50,938 bases of DNA from Lachnospiraceae bacterium. Its GTDB lineage: Bacteria; Bacillota; Clostridia; Lachnospirales; Lachnospiraceae. Location of the stretch: the NCBI GenBank assembly GCA_017617005.1, contig JAFZWW010000009.1:1-50938 (forward strand), written 5' to 3'. A program made the position numbers and the translations under genes. Below the pieces are notes generated by a model. The model was not told the DNA's origin and searched no databases. It worked only from the letters and a program-made list of their open reading frames with translations. This document shows, piece after piece, positions 1 to 8,978 of the stretch (position 1 is its first letter; each line of letters starts with the position of its first letter).

Positions 1-1
1 A

Positions 2-790
2 TGCCGACTGGATTCTTCTCAATACTACATAGCTCTTCAGGAATATGAATATAACCTCCGGATATTGAAGGTTCAAAAGGAATTATATGAACTTCTCTAT
101 GAAAAATACAGAAACGGCGAAATTACTCCACCGGATATTGATCCTTTAGATTACGGAGAAGATGAAAAGATTGCTGAAGCGATAATTCTTGAAAACAATC
201 TGTTCATAGACGGGTTAAAGGACCTGAAAGATGATCAGATCATAACGGCAGTCAGAGAGCGTTTATATTCAATCACATCCAATATAAACAAGATTGATAC
301 GCAGATTGAGAAAATAAATAATGAAGTAAGAGGTCTTCAGGATAATCTGCGAAATATGGTGATAACAGCTCCTGCAAGCGGAACGGTTACATATGTTGAG
401 AAACCGTATATAGGCAAGACAGTCTCGGGCGGAAATACAGTCTGTTATATAAATGAGATCCAAAATGAATATGTATTTAATGCATATGTAGCGGATGAGG
501 ATGTAACTGGATTAAAGCTTGGAGATACAGTCCAATTAAAACTTCTTGCATATGATGACACTGAATTCGAATATATAAACGGTACTGTCACAAGCATAAG
601 TGATATACCGCTTAATATTTCCGAAAGGGGTGTTGTGTACATGGTCAAGATTGCACCGGAAGCAATCCCTAAAGATATAAAACCTGGAATGGATGGAAGC
701 GTTGATATCATTGTCGGCACGAGAACAATAATGGAATATTTCTTGGAACCATTTAAAAATGGTTTGAACAATAGTATGAGGGAGACTTAA
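2..790 (+). CDS. HlyD-family type I secretion adaptor (5' truncated)
   Basis: The reading frame is open from the first base of the window, so the gene starts upstream; the TTG at 65 is an internal codon and not the start. The visible 262 residues show a charged helical stretch that should form coiled coil (about residues 5-115), the half-lipoyl motif ITAPASGTV near residue 121, a beta-barrel region, and a C-terminus (RTIMEYFLEPF) typical of membrane fusion proteins of type I secretion. Such proteins bridge an inner-membrane ABC exporter to the outside; in a Gram-positive there is no TolC. The RTX protein 1.3 kb downstream on the same strand is the obvious cargo, and an ABC exporter gene is expected just upstream of the window. 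Confidence 0.85.
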   Translation, partial: CRLDSSQYYIALQEYEYNLRILKVQKELYELLYEKYRNGEITPPDIDPLDYGEDEKIAEAIILENNLFIDGLKDLKDDQIITAVRERLYSITSNINKIDTQIEKINNEVRGLQDNLRNMVITAPASGTVTYVEKPYIGKTVSGGNTVCYINEIQNEYVFNAYVADEDVTGLKLGDTVQLKLLAYDDTEFEYINGTVTSISDIPLNISERGVVYMVKIAPEAIPKDIKPGMDGSVDIIVGTRTIMEYFLEPFKNGLNNSMRET

Positions 791-826
791 TGAAGATAAA
801 AATGCAAAATATGAAAGGATGTTTTG

Positions 827-1294
827 ATGAATAAAAAAGCACACAAAATAATAATAGTTCTATCAGCGGGTTTAACTATTGGAATAGTTATAAGTTTTAT
901 AGTGTATTACGCGGATTTGATATCAAAAGGTTTTTATGAGTTAAACTCAAACAGTATATATAATATTGTAACGGGTTTGCTCTTATCATCTGCCCCATTA
1001 TTATCAATAATCGTCGGTAATCTGGTTGTAATCCATATTAATAACTCGAAATCTATTTCTAATGTTTCAGCGGTGACACTACTTTTTTATCTTATATTTC
1101 TTCTGATAGACCTGGGAAAAGATTTTGCTTTCTTCTATATTGGCGCATTGAATATGAGCGAAGAAATATTCATGCTTGCAATAGTTCTTTTCTTTTGGCA
1201 TTTAATATCTGTTGTGCCTATGATCATGACTTTGGTCTATTGTAAAAAAACAAAAAATGAAATGAATGAAAGGAGCAAAAATGAAAATGCTTAG
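827..1294 (+). CDS. Four-TM membrane protein of unknown function
   Basis: 155 residues, four hydrophobic segments (about 7-30, 48-72, 81-107, 113-140) and a short polar, lysine- and asparagine-rich tail. I do not recognise a family. ATG 827 is preferred over the in-frame TTG at 824 because AAAGGA at 814-819 lies seven bases ahead of it. It sits 36 bp after the secretion adaptor and overlaps the next gene by 14 bp, so it is part of the same transcript as the RTX export system. It could be an accessory to export or protect the producer; nothing in the sequence decides. The codons are AT-rich like those of its neighbours. Confidence 0.75.
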   Translation: MNKKAHKIIIVLSAGLTIGIVISFIVYYADLISKGFYELNSNSIYNIVTGLLLSSAPLLSIIVGNLVVIHINNSKSISNVSAVTLLFYLIFLLIDLGKDFAFFYIGALNMSEEIFMLAIVLFFWHLISVVPMIMTLVYCKKTKNEMNERSKNENA

Positions 1295-2093
1295 AAAACG
1301 CATTGTTCATGTCAGCGTTTTGATTATGTTTTTATTGTGCGTATGTTGTGGATGCACAAATGAAAAAACTGTTGTTGATGAGAAATATATCGAAGATGAA
1401 TTACAAGAGCGATATGGGATGGAATTTGTCTGTGATTCTCTAAATTATTCACAGCATATGTATAAAGCAATATGTCATCCTGTTGAAGATGCTTCGTTAC
1501 AGTTTTCTTGTATGTATGGTGTTGATGGCTCGCTCGGATATGATTTTTATGTAGGGGCAATAATCGCAAGAGAAGAAAGCAAAAGTTTTTCAGATTATAT
1601 TGGAGAAGGCTTGGGAGAGTCTTATGTCCGATGTGCAAATGCTTTAATAATCGATGAAGGTGTCCCCGGGCGTATTGAAAGTAATGTTGCCATATGCGAT
1701 TTAATAAAAGAGAATTCGTTTACTATTCAAAAAGCTTATGAGATTGATCCTATTGATTCATTGTTTTTTAACATATATGTTAATAATTCAATTTGCGGTG
1801 ATGATTATGGTAAAGAGTATGACATCATAGAAGAAGCTGTAGAGAAAATGGTATCAAAATATGAAAAATTGTACGGTTTGGAGATTTTTATTGATATGGA
1901 TGTGTTTTTTTTGAATGATCAATATTATCAACAATTAGTTGATGGAAATTTTGAAATAAATGAAGATTTAAGAGAATTGCTAGATCATTCAGCAAAAGTA
2001 TCTTTACAGATGGGTATACCAAAGGATTATGTGACAAAAGATTTATGGTTATGCCGCGAGGAATACATTAGTGCAAGGGAGAATATGAGATGA
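1281..2093 (+). CDS. Putative lipoprotein coupled to the RTX lipase
   Basis: 270 residues. ATG 1281 is chosen because the AAAGGAG ribosome site (1269-1275) lies inside the longer reading frame that would start at 1266. A basic N-terminus and a hydrophobic stretch end in a cysteine cluster (LLCVCCGC), which would make it a lipoprotein of the outer membrane leaflet, although the lipobox is unusual because several cysteines could be the acceptor. The mature part is acidic and shows no motif I know. Its stop codon overlaps the start of the RTX gene (ATGA at 2090-2093), so the two proteins are likely made in step. A lipase inhibitor, chaperone or immunity role is inference only. Confidence 0.75.
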   Translation: MKMLRKRIVHVSVLIMFLLCVCCGCTNEKTVVDEKYIEDELQERYGMEFVCDSLNYSQHMYKAICHPVEDASLQFSCMYGVDGSLGYDFYVGAIIAREESKSFSDYIGEGLGESYVRCANALIIDEGVPGRIESNVAICDLIKENSFTIQKAYEIDPIDSLFFNIYVNNSICGDDYGKEYDIIEEAVEKMVSKYEKLYGLEIFIDMDVFFLNDQYYQQLVDGNFEINEDLRELLDHSAKVSLQMGIPKDYVTKDLWLCREEYISARENMR

Positions 2094-5000
2094 GTGTTGT
2101 GTTTTCGGATAAAGAATTACAAATAGCAGCTCAATTAGCGTATTTTAATTTTCTTGAAATAGCTAACAATGAAGCAGGAACAATGGTAGAGCGAACGCTT
2201 CATGATATTTTTTCAGAGAATAAAGATTACATATACTTGTATGATCAAATAAGACATACTCGCCAATTCGATATTGAAACTCATTCAGGAGGTGCATGGG
2301 ATTCGAGGGAACATGCAACATTAGATTTGATGAATTTTCTTGCTGATCCTTTGGGATATGATGAATGTGTGAATGAAGATAATAATGCAGTAAACTGGAG
2401 CGAAATTGCTGAGTGGAAGATAGTCGATATTAATGATCAAAATGATGAGAATGGTTTTTATGCAGTAACTTTTGAGGTCCCAGGAAAAGGTATGCTTGTT
2501 GCGTTCCGCGGAAGCGAGAGTTATGACGAATCTGATCAGACACTTTTTGATTGGATATTGGCTGATTTTGGACTTTTGAATTCGGAATCTACAATTGAAC
2601 AAGATGTTGTGAAGGACTATATGAGTTATCTTTCACGGAAATTTGAAGGTAGTACCTGGTATACAACTGGGCATTCACTCGGAGGGAATTTAGCCGAACA
2701 CGCTTTAATAACTGCGCCTGAAAATATGAATGTAGTAAAAGCGGTAAGTTTTGATGGACCTGGATTTTCATCTGAATATCTAGCATATCATATGCTGGAG
2801 ATTCATGAAAGAATCGATAAATTAGAGCATTATAAATGGAGTACTGTGGGTGAGATGCTCTATCCTATTATAGATTTATTTGGTTTGAATATATTGAATT
2901 TAAAATGCGAGAATTATTATCATATTCAAACCACAAGTTATGACGATGCCTTTACATTGTCGCCGGAAAATGTATTGTCACCACATATGCATTTTATTAC
3001 CTTAAATTTTGACGGGCTTAGTTTTACTTCATCACCAGAAAATTTATTATCACCCTCTACAAATTTATTTGATATTAATTATGATGGCATAAATCATAAC
3101 ATTGATTACATACTTCAGAGACATGCTCCATGCTTTGTGGATTTTGATGATGATGGAAATGTTATTCCGATTAAATTTCCAACAGATGAATTGAGTATAA
3201 TAAATTATTGCGTTCATATAATATCTGAACTGGTTGACTTGGATGTGGTTATTTTAAATCCTATTATAAATCTTAATGACATTGCAAAAACAAATGATGA
3301 ATCGGTATTACATTTTCTTGATATTTTATTGTGTATTGACCGAAAATTGGATATTTATGAAGTGCTTGCTGGTTCTTCATCTGACATCACTCTGAATTGT
3401 ATAGGTGAAGAACTTGCAAATAATACGTTGAGAAATCGCAACAGTACAATAATAGATCAGTATAAAAATGCGTCCAGAGCTATTGTTAATAGAGATCCTC
3501 TTGCAATTGATTTTGGATCAGAAGGCATTGATCTTACAACTATTGATGATGGTGTATATTTTGACCTCGATAATAACGGCTTCGCTGAAAAAACTGCTTG
3601 GATAGGAACGAAGGATGGTTTTCTTGTATTAGATAGAAATGCAAACGGAAGCATAGATAATGGCGGTGAGCTATTTGGTGATCAGGTTTGGCTTTCTGAT
3701 GGATATATTTCTGCTTCCGGCTTTGACGCGCTTAAAGAGCTTGATACAAATGAAGATGGTATCATCGATGAAAATGATGCTGCATTTTCTGCTCTTAAAG
3801 TCTGGGTGGATGCTAGCCATGATGGCATTTCTCAGGATGGCGAGTTAAAAACTCTTGCAGAACTCGGAATACAATCGATAAGCCTAGAGGTTACACAGGA
3901 TCAATCACTTGATGATGAAACCGGCACTCTGAGGTCAGAGTCGGCTGTTGTTACATATGTTGATGGAACCACAACCAAGATCAGTGAGTTCCTTTTCAAT
4001 GTTGATACAACAGATACTGTTACCGGAACGGGAGAAAACCGTAAGAATACTATTGGTAATATTCCCGATATTATGGATGCTATTGAAAGTGATGAATCCG
4101 GAATATTAGGCGATTTGTTTAATTCTTTTTCTGAAGCGATTAATCCGGTTGATAAAAGAGCAATATTCACAAAGATTCTTTATAAGATTACCGGAGCAGA
4201 AGATATAGATTCTTCTTCCCGTGGTGCAAACATAGATGCTAGGAATATGCATGTTGTTGAAACATTCATGGGACGTTCTTTTATGGGGGTTGACGGTTCT
4301 GAGCCAAACGCTAATGCGGCGATTGTACTCAATGAATTGTATAGAGATATTGAAGATACTTGTTATTTGAAATTGCTTATGTCTACAAGTTTTTCAGATG
4401 CTTGTAATTCTATATTTGAATATACTGACGGAGATGGAAATAAACAGTTACATCTCACACTTTTTAATCTTTTGAATATTGGCTCAATATCGGATAATCA
4501 AAATATTGATACGGTTTTGTACGATATGAGTGTTTTCCTAAAATGTTATGATGATGTTAACGGCACTTCATATCTTTCAGATTATAAGGAGATATATGGC
4601 GGATTATCGGATCACTATAAATCCATATTATCGACCCTGGATAATGGATATACGGTTTTAGGAGAAACGAATGATGATTATTTGAGGGGCACATCGGGTA
4701 ATGATATTTTGTTTGCCGGAGCCGGAGATGATTATATTAATGGCGGAACTGGAAATGATGCTTATTATTTCAAACTCGGTGATGGACATGATACGATCAT
4801 CGATGCAGAATACAGTGATACAGAAGGCCGCGCGGATAAGATCGTATTCGGTGAAGGTATAAATGCCGACGATATAGAAGCCGACAGATATGGAAATGAT
4901 CTGTATATCAATTACTCTGATGATGACGGCATCGTTGTCAAGGATGCCTATAACTGGTACAGCAGTGACGGACGGAACATGGTTGAGAGCATTGAGTTTG

Positions 5001-6910
5001 CAGACGGAACTGTCTGGGATTTGGATAAGATCAACCGCGAAGCTGAGATCCGTGAAGGAAGCGATGGAAATGACGTGATGAACGGATACTGGGCGGCTGC
5101 GGGTTGCACCGGAAATGAAACAATACATGGAAGAGCTGGAGATGATGTGATCCGAGCATACGATGGCGATGATACGGTCTATGGCGATGAAGGAAATGAT
5201 GAGATCTATGGAGAAAGCGGAAACGATACCATCATCGGTGGAACCGGAAACGACTACCTTGAAGGTGGAATCGGCAACGATACCTATATCTTCAACCTGG
5301 GAGACGGTCGCGACACGATCATTGATGCTGAATACAGTTATACGGAAGGGCGTGCTGACAAGATCGTATTCGGTGAAGGCATAAGTGCGGATGATATCGT
5401 GGTTGACAGATATGGAAATGATCTGTATATCAATTACTCTGATAATGACGGCTTCGTTGTCAGGGATGCCTACAACTGGTACAGCAGTGACGGACGGAAC
5501 TTGATTGAGAGCATTGAGTTTGCAGACGGAACCGTCTGGGATTTGGATAAGATCAACCGCGAAGCTGAGATCCGTGAAGGAAGTGATGGAAATGACGTGA
5601 TGAACGGATACTGGGCATCAGCAGGCTGTACCGGAAATGAGACACTCCACGGAAGAGGCGGCAATGATACCATCTATGCAAGTGACGGCAACGATATCCT
5701 GTATGGAGATGAAGGAAATGATAACCTTTATGGCCAGGAAGGTGACGATACTATCATAGGCGGCATTGGCAATGACTATCTTGAAGGAGGAAATGGTAAT
5801 GATACCTATATCTTCAATCTTGGCGATGGAAGCGATTCGATAGTCGATGTTGAATACAGCAATACATTAGGTCGTGCAGATAAGATCGTATTCGGTGAAG
5901 ATATCAGTGCAGAAGATATCATAGTGGACCGCGAAGGAGATCATCTGAAGATCAGGTACTCTGATGATGATACGATCACTGTACAGGATGCATATTACTG
6001 GTATAGCAGGGATGGCCGTAATTTCGTAGAGAACATTGAGTTTGCTGACGGAACCATTTGGGATTCGGACAAGATCAACCGAGAGGCCGAGGTCCGCAAA
6101 GGTAGCAACAATAACGATACGATGTGGGGATACGGAGCAGCATCGGGATATACCGGAAACGAGACCTTTTACGGAAGAGGCGGCAATGATACCATCTATG
6201 CAAGTGACGGCAATGATATCCTGTATGGAGATGAAGGGAATGATAACCTTTATGGCCAGGAAGGTAATGATACTATCATAGGCGGTACAGGCAATGACTA
6301 TCTTGAAGGCGGAAACGGTAATGATACCTATATCTTCAATCTCGGAGACGGACGCGATACGATCAATGACTTTGAGTTCAGCGAAACAGAAGGCCGTGCT
6401 GACAAGATCGTATTTGGAGAAGGCATCAGTGCGGATGATATCATAGTCAATCGGGAAGGCGATCACCTGAAGATCAGATATTCGGATGACGACAGCATCA
6501 CTGTCCAGGATGTATATAATTATTATCATAGGGACGGACGCAGCCAGGTAGAACTGGTCGAGTTCAAGGATGATTCTCTTTACAGGATCAATTATGACTC
6601 GACAACTCTTGATTTCGTGGAATCCCTTCGCACAGAGCCTGAAACTGTTGTGAATGATGTTGAAGAAGATGAAAATGTAGTGGAAATTGAATTCATGGTA
6701 TCCGCTGTAGAAGAATTAATGGATGAATCTTCAGTAGATGATACAATTGCTGAAGACATTATTGTTTCAGAATCTTCGATAGACACAATGGTCAGCCTGA
6801 TTATTCAGGATATGTCGGAAACTCCTTCCGAAAATGTCGGATCTTCTGATGATCTGTTTGAAGAATCATCTTCCGGAGAATATGGTCAGTTGTGGGTGGT
6901 CAATGAATAA
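2090..6910 (+). CDS. RTX protein with N-terminal class 3 lipase-like domain
   Basis: 1606 residues, secreted by inference through the type I system upstream. The N-terminal 350 residues carry the alpha/beta-hydrolase nucleophile elbow GHSLGG near residue 192 and FDGPGF shortly after, as in lipase class 3 / Mbeg1-like proteins. Around residues 500-620 lie EF-hand-like calcium loops (DRNANGSIDNGGE, DTNEDGIIDENDAAF) that often precede RTX repeats. From about residue 868 come glycine-aspartate nonapeptides (GGTGND, GDEGND) alternating with four copies of a haemolysin-related segment (GRADKIVFGE...DGTVWD). The last 100 residues are acidic and lack nonapeptides. The start overlaps the lipoprotein stop and has AAGGGAGAA ahead of it. 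The first 2.6 kb are AT-rich, while the repeat half uses codons more like the rest of the window. Confidence 0.9.
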   Translation: MSVVFSDKELQIAAQLAYFNFLEIANNEAGTMVERTLHDIFSENKDYIYLYDQIRHTRQFDIETHSGGAWDSREHATLDLMNFLADPLGYDECVNEDNNAVNWSEIAEWKIVDINDQNDENGFYAVTFEVPGKGMLVAFRGSESYDESDQTLFDWILADFGLLNSESTIEQDVVKDYMSYLSRKFEGSTWYTTGHSLGGNLAEHALITAPENMNVVKAVSFDGPGFSSEYLAYHMLEIHERIDKLEHYKWSTVGEMLYPIIDLFGLNILNLKCENYYHIQTTSYDDAFTLSPENVLSPHMHFITLNFDGLSFTSSPENLLSPSTNLFDINYDGINHNIDYILQRHAPCFVDFDDDGNVIPIKFPTDELSIINYCVHIISELVDLDVVILNPIINLNDIAKTNDESVLHFLDILLCIDRKLDIYEVLAGSSSDITLNCIGEELANNTLRNRNSTIIDQYKNASRAIVNRDPLAIDFGSEGIDLTTIDDGVYFDLDNNGFAEKTAWIGTKDGFLVLDRNANGSIDNGGELFGDQVWLSDGYISASGFDALKELDTNEDGIIDENDAAFSALKVWVDASHDGISQDGELKTLAELGIQSISLEVTQDQSLDDETGTLRSESAVVTYVDGTTTKISEFLFNVDTTDTVTGTGENRKNTIGNIPDIMDAIESDESGILGDLFNSFSEAINPVDKRAIFTKILYKITGAEDIDSSSRGANIDARNMHVVETFMGRSFMGVDGSEPNANAAIVLNELYRDIEDTCYLKLLMSTSFSDACNSIFEYTDGDGNKQLHLTLFNLLNIGSISDNQNIDTVLYDMSVFLKCYDDVNGTSYLSDYKEIYGGLSDHYKSILSTLDNGYTVLGETNDDYLRGTSGNDILFAGAGDDYINGGTGNDAYYFKLGDGHDTIIDAEYSDTEGRADKIVFGEGINADDIEADRYGNDLYINYSDDDGIVVKDAYNWYSSDGRNMVESIEFADGTVWDLDKINREAEIREGSDGNDVMNGYWAAAGCTGNETIHGRAGDDVIRAYDGDDTVYGDEGNDEIYGESGNDTIIGGTGNDYLEGGIGNDTYIFNLGDGRDTIIDAEYSYTEGRADKIVFGEGISADDIVVDRYGNDLYINYSDNDGFVVRDAYNWYSSDGRNLIESIEFADGTVWDLDKINREAEIREGSDGNDVMNGYWASAGCTGNETLHGRGGNDTIYASDGNDILYGDEGNDNLYGQEGDDTIIGGIGNDYLEGGNGNDTYIFNLGDGSDSIVDVEYSNTLGRADKIVFGEDISAEDIIVDREGDHLKIRYSDDDTITVQDAYYWYSRDGRNFVENIEFADGTIWDSDKINREAEVRKGSNNNDTMWGYGAASGYTGNETFYGRGGNDTIYASDGNDILYGDEGNDNLYGQEGNDTIIGGTGNDYLEGGNGNDTYIFNLGDGRDTINDFEFSETEGRADKIVFGEGISADDIIVNREGDHLKIRYSDDDSITVQDVYNYYHRDGRSQVELVEFKDDSLYRINYDSTTLDFVESLRTEPETVVNDVEEDENVVEIEFMVSAVEELMDESSVDDTIAEDIIVSESSIDTMVSLIIQDMSETPSENVGSSDDLFEESSSGEYGQLWVVNE
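4690..6540 (+). repeat. RTX repeat array with four ~520-bp units
   Basis: The segment encoding GRADKIVFGE recurs near 4832, 5350, 5873 and 6402, a period of 518-529 bp. Units one and two share long identical DNA stretches (for example around 4885-4915 and 5405-5435), and units two to four share the nonapeptide blocks. This points to recent tandem duplication or gene conversion. Each unit holds calcium-binding nonapeptides followed by a haemolysin-related domain. Confidence 0.85.
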
Positions 6911-6923
6911 TTGAATCGATAAG

Positions 6924-6969
6924 AAAGGGCTTCACGATGTGGGTAATATCATCGCGAAGCCCTTTTTTT
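6924..6969. terminator. Bidirectional terminator between RTX and MCP genes
   Basis: AAAGGGCTTC (6924-6933) pairs with GAAGCCCTTT (6956-6965), extended inside by CGATG/CATCG. It ends in a T run on the plus strand and is preceded by an A-rich stretch that serves the minus strand. It closes the RTX operon and the convergent chemotaxis gene. Confidence 0.85.
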
Positions 6970-6980
6970 CTACAGTATAT

Positions 6981-8690
6981 TTATACTCTGTACTTTCCTA
7001 CCATGCTTCCCAGATCGTCTGAGTGGCTCTTTATCGCATCTGCCTTCGCCGAAACATTATCTATTATTCCGGAGATCTCATTGCATGCATTTGCGGTAAC
7101 CTCTGCGGAGTTTGCATTCTCGGCGGATATGGATGAAAGCGATCCGATGGTACCGTTCAGCATATCGCAGGCATCGCTTATTCCGTCCACGTTGTTCCTT
7201 ATTATGTCGAAGTTTTCCTTTGTACGGTCGATGTTATCGAACAGGGTCGACAGGGATTCCTTGGAGCTTGTGCTGGTTTCTTCCTGTTTTGCCATTGCGT
7301 CATTAAGCTGTGTGACGAGCTTGATGGTCTTGTCGGTCTGGCTCTTTAGCTGATCCATTATGCTCTTGATCGATGCCGATGATTCATTGGACTGTTCGGC
7401 AAGCTTACCGATCTCGTCTGCAACAACCGCAAATCCTCTTCCGGCTTCACCCGCTCTTGCAGCTTCTATCGAAGCATTGAGTGAAAGGAGATTGGTCTGG
7501 TTTGCAATCGCATTGATTGCATCTGCTGCACTGGTGACCTCTTCAACACAGTTTCCGACGCCGCTCATTTCCTTTGTTACCTGTTCAAGCTCTTCCATGG
7601 ATTCCTTGATGGAAGCGATGAGCTCGTCAAAGGTTCCCGAAACGAGGTTGGAATACCTGGTCATGTTCTCGGTGCATTCCTCAGCGGTGTTTACGGTCTG
7701 TGTCATTTCCGAAAGCTTGCCCACTATCGTGCGGACATTGTCGGAAGCTGTATTTACATCCTCTTCCTGCCGGAGTGCTCCCGTGGAAACACCCGAGATG
7801 GCGTCAGACAGACTGTTCATCGTATCGGTTGCACGGTCCGCTATCTCCGCAAGTTCTCCGGATGCGGATACGGACTCGGAAACATTGTTTTTTACTCCCG
7901 AGACGATATCCCTGATCTGGTCTATGAATACGTTCATATTGTCGGAGATGACTTCGAGCTCGTCGCCCGACTTTATCTCTATCTTCTTGGTAAGATCACC
8001 CGATCCGTCCGCAATATCGCTGAGCTTATCGTTCAGGACATTGAAACGTTTTTTGACCTTTGCGGTAAGGAAGAGGACAGCGAGTATTCCGACGATGAGC
8101 ATGACGATACTGAGAATGACGACCATGCGTATGTGTTCGGTCACCTGGGTGTCGTACCACTCCGCACTGAAGTCAACTCCCACAATACCGATAACCTTGC
8201 CGGATGAATTCTTCACGGGGCTGTAAGCACTGTAATGATTTCCCCACTCATCGGAGTAGGGCTGGTCATCGACTGCCGCGGTTCCGCTTCCTGCGGCTAT
8301 CAGGGCATCGGTGGTCTCTACATCATCTCCCCAGTCTGCGGGATCTTCGGGATCCGCATCAACGGTGAAAATAAAACTCTCGGGGCCTGTCTGCTCCATG
8401 AGATAGATATATTCAAGATCGGTATTTTCACGGAAGATATTGAGCTTGTCGAGACACTCAAGATATCCGTCCGACTCCAGATCGCCGTCTTCCAGTGATT
8501 CAAGAGTATCCGGATCGATGCTGGCCGCAGCGGCATTGGCGATATCTATCATCCTCTGCTTTACGAGAACGATCATTGTGGATTCGGACATTAATGTGGA
8601 TACGGTACCGAGAACTACGGTGGTGACAAGCAGGATCGCGATATTTACTATCAGGATCTGCATTGTGAGACTGATCTTACGAACCTTCAT
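6981..8690 (-). CDS. Methyl-accepting chemotaxis protein
   Basis: 569 residues, a transmembrane chemoreceptor that signals through CheW/CheA to the flagellar motor. TM1 is about residues 9-31. An extracellular sensor of about 155 residues follows, Cache-like in its ending ([22 protein letters not shown]). TM2 is about 187-210, followed by a HAMP region and a long coiled-coil signalling domain with the conserved hairpin tip [20 protein letters not shown]. There is no C-terminal CheR/CheB tether pentapeptide. The minus-strand ribosome site GGAGG lies eight bases before the ATG. It is monocistronic, convergent with the RTX operon and divergent from the pot operon. The ligand cannot be read from the sequence. 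Confidence 0.95.
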   Translation of the reverse strand: MKVRKISLTMQILIVNIAILLVTTVVLGTVSTLMSESTMIVLVKQRMIDIANAAAASIDPDTLESLEDGDLESDGYLECLDKLNIFRENTDLEYIYLMEQTGPESFIFTVDADPEDPADWGDDVETTDALIAAGSGTAAVDDQPYSDEWGNHYSAYSPVKNSSGKVIGIVGVDFSAEWYDTQVTEHIRMVVILSIVMLIVGILAVLFLTAKVKKRFNVLNDKLSDIADGSGDLTKKIEIKSGDELEVISDNMNVFIDQIRDIVSGVKNNVSESVSASGELAEIADRATDTMNSLSDAISGVSTGALRQEEDVNTASDNVRTIVGKLSEMTQTVNTAEECTENMTRYSNLVSGTFDELIASIKESMEELEQVTKEMSGVGNCVEEVTSAADAINAIANQTNLLSLNASIEAARAGEAGRGFAVVADEIGKLAEQSNESSASIKSIMDQLKSQTDKTIKLVTQLNDAMAKQEETSTSSKESLSTLFDNIDRTKENFDIIRNNVDGISDACDMLNGTIGSLSSISAENANSAEVTANACNEISGIIDNVSAKADAIKSHSDDLGSMVGKYRV

Positions 8691-8799
8691 AGTGTTTTCC
8701 TCCGACTCACAGAGATAAGTTTGGAACGGAACAAAAGATCGTGTCTACATCATATCAGAACGGATAAATTAAAAAATAGCGAATTTTTGTCATTTTTTA

Positions 8800-8828
8800 T
8801 TGTGCAGGGGGGTAAATGATGTTAGAAT
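8800..8828 (+). promoter_or_regulatory. Sigma-A promoter of the pot operon
   Basis: TTGTGC (8800-8805), a 17-bp spacer and TAGAAT (8823-8828). The expected start of transcription falls at about 8833-8836, right at the 5' strand of the first stem of the leader RNA described next. Confidence 0.6.
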
Positions 8829-8830
8829 AT

Positions 8831-8978
8831 GCGGGATTTGGTCTGAAAAAACGCGGAGGTCATAGGGTTTAGCATGTGACTAACCTTAAGACCCGTACAG
8901 ACTTCAGGTGCGCTGAATGGCAGAACCCGCGGGGAGGCATGGTAGGAAAATGCCAAGATCAGATCTAGGAGGAAAGAA
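8831..8978 (+). ncRNA. Structured 5' leader, candidate riboswitch for potABCD
   Basis: Nested pairing is visible by eye: GCGGG (8831-8835) with CCCGC (8926-8930); GGTCTG (8840-8845) with CAGACT (8898-8903); ACG (8851-8853) with CGT (8894-8896); an internal hairpin GGTTTAG/CTAACC (8866-8872/8880-8885); and a hairpin TTCAG-GTGCG-CTGAA (8903-8917). Downstream are GGCAT/ATGCC (8936-8940/8949-8953) and AGATC-AGATCT just before the ribosome site AGGAGG. The fold is a closed multi-branch element that begins at the predicted start of transcription. I compared it from memory with common riboswitch classes (purine, SAM, TPP, lysine, FMN, glycine, guanidine-I, c-di-GMP-I and -II, THF) and did not find a match. 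Its function and ligand are unknown. Confidence 0.5.

Noticed and set aside
5867-6529. 220-codon minus-strand frame rich in isoleucine
   Set aside because: It is the reverse complement of RTX repeats, whose GAT codons read as ATC (isoleucine).
7360-8226. 288-codon open frame on the plus strand
   Set aside because: It lies wholly antisense to the chemotaxis gene, is serine-rich shadow sequence and has no ribosome site.
8831-8978. Assignment of the pot leader to guanidine-I, c-di-GMP, purine, SAM or THF riboswitches
   Set aside because: The signature strings of these classes, as I remember them, are missing, so I left the class open.
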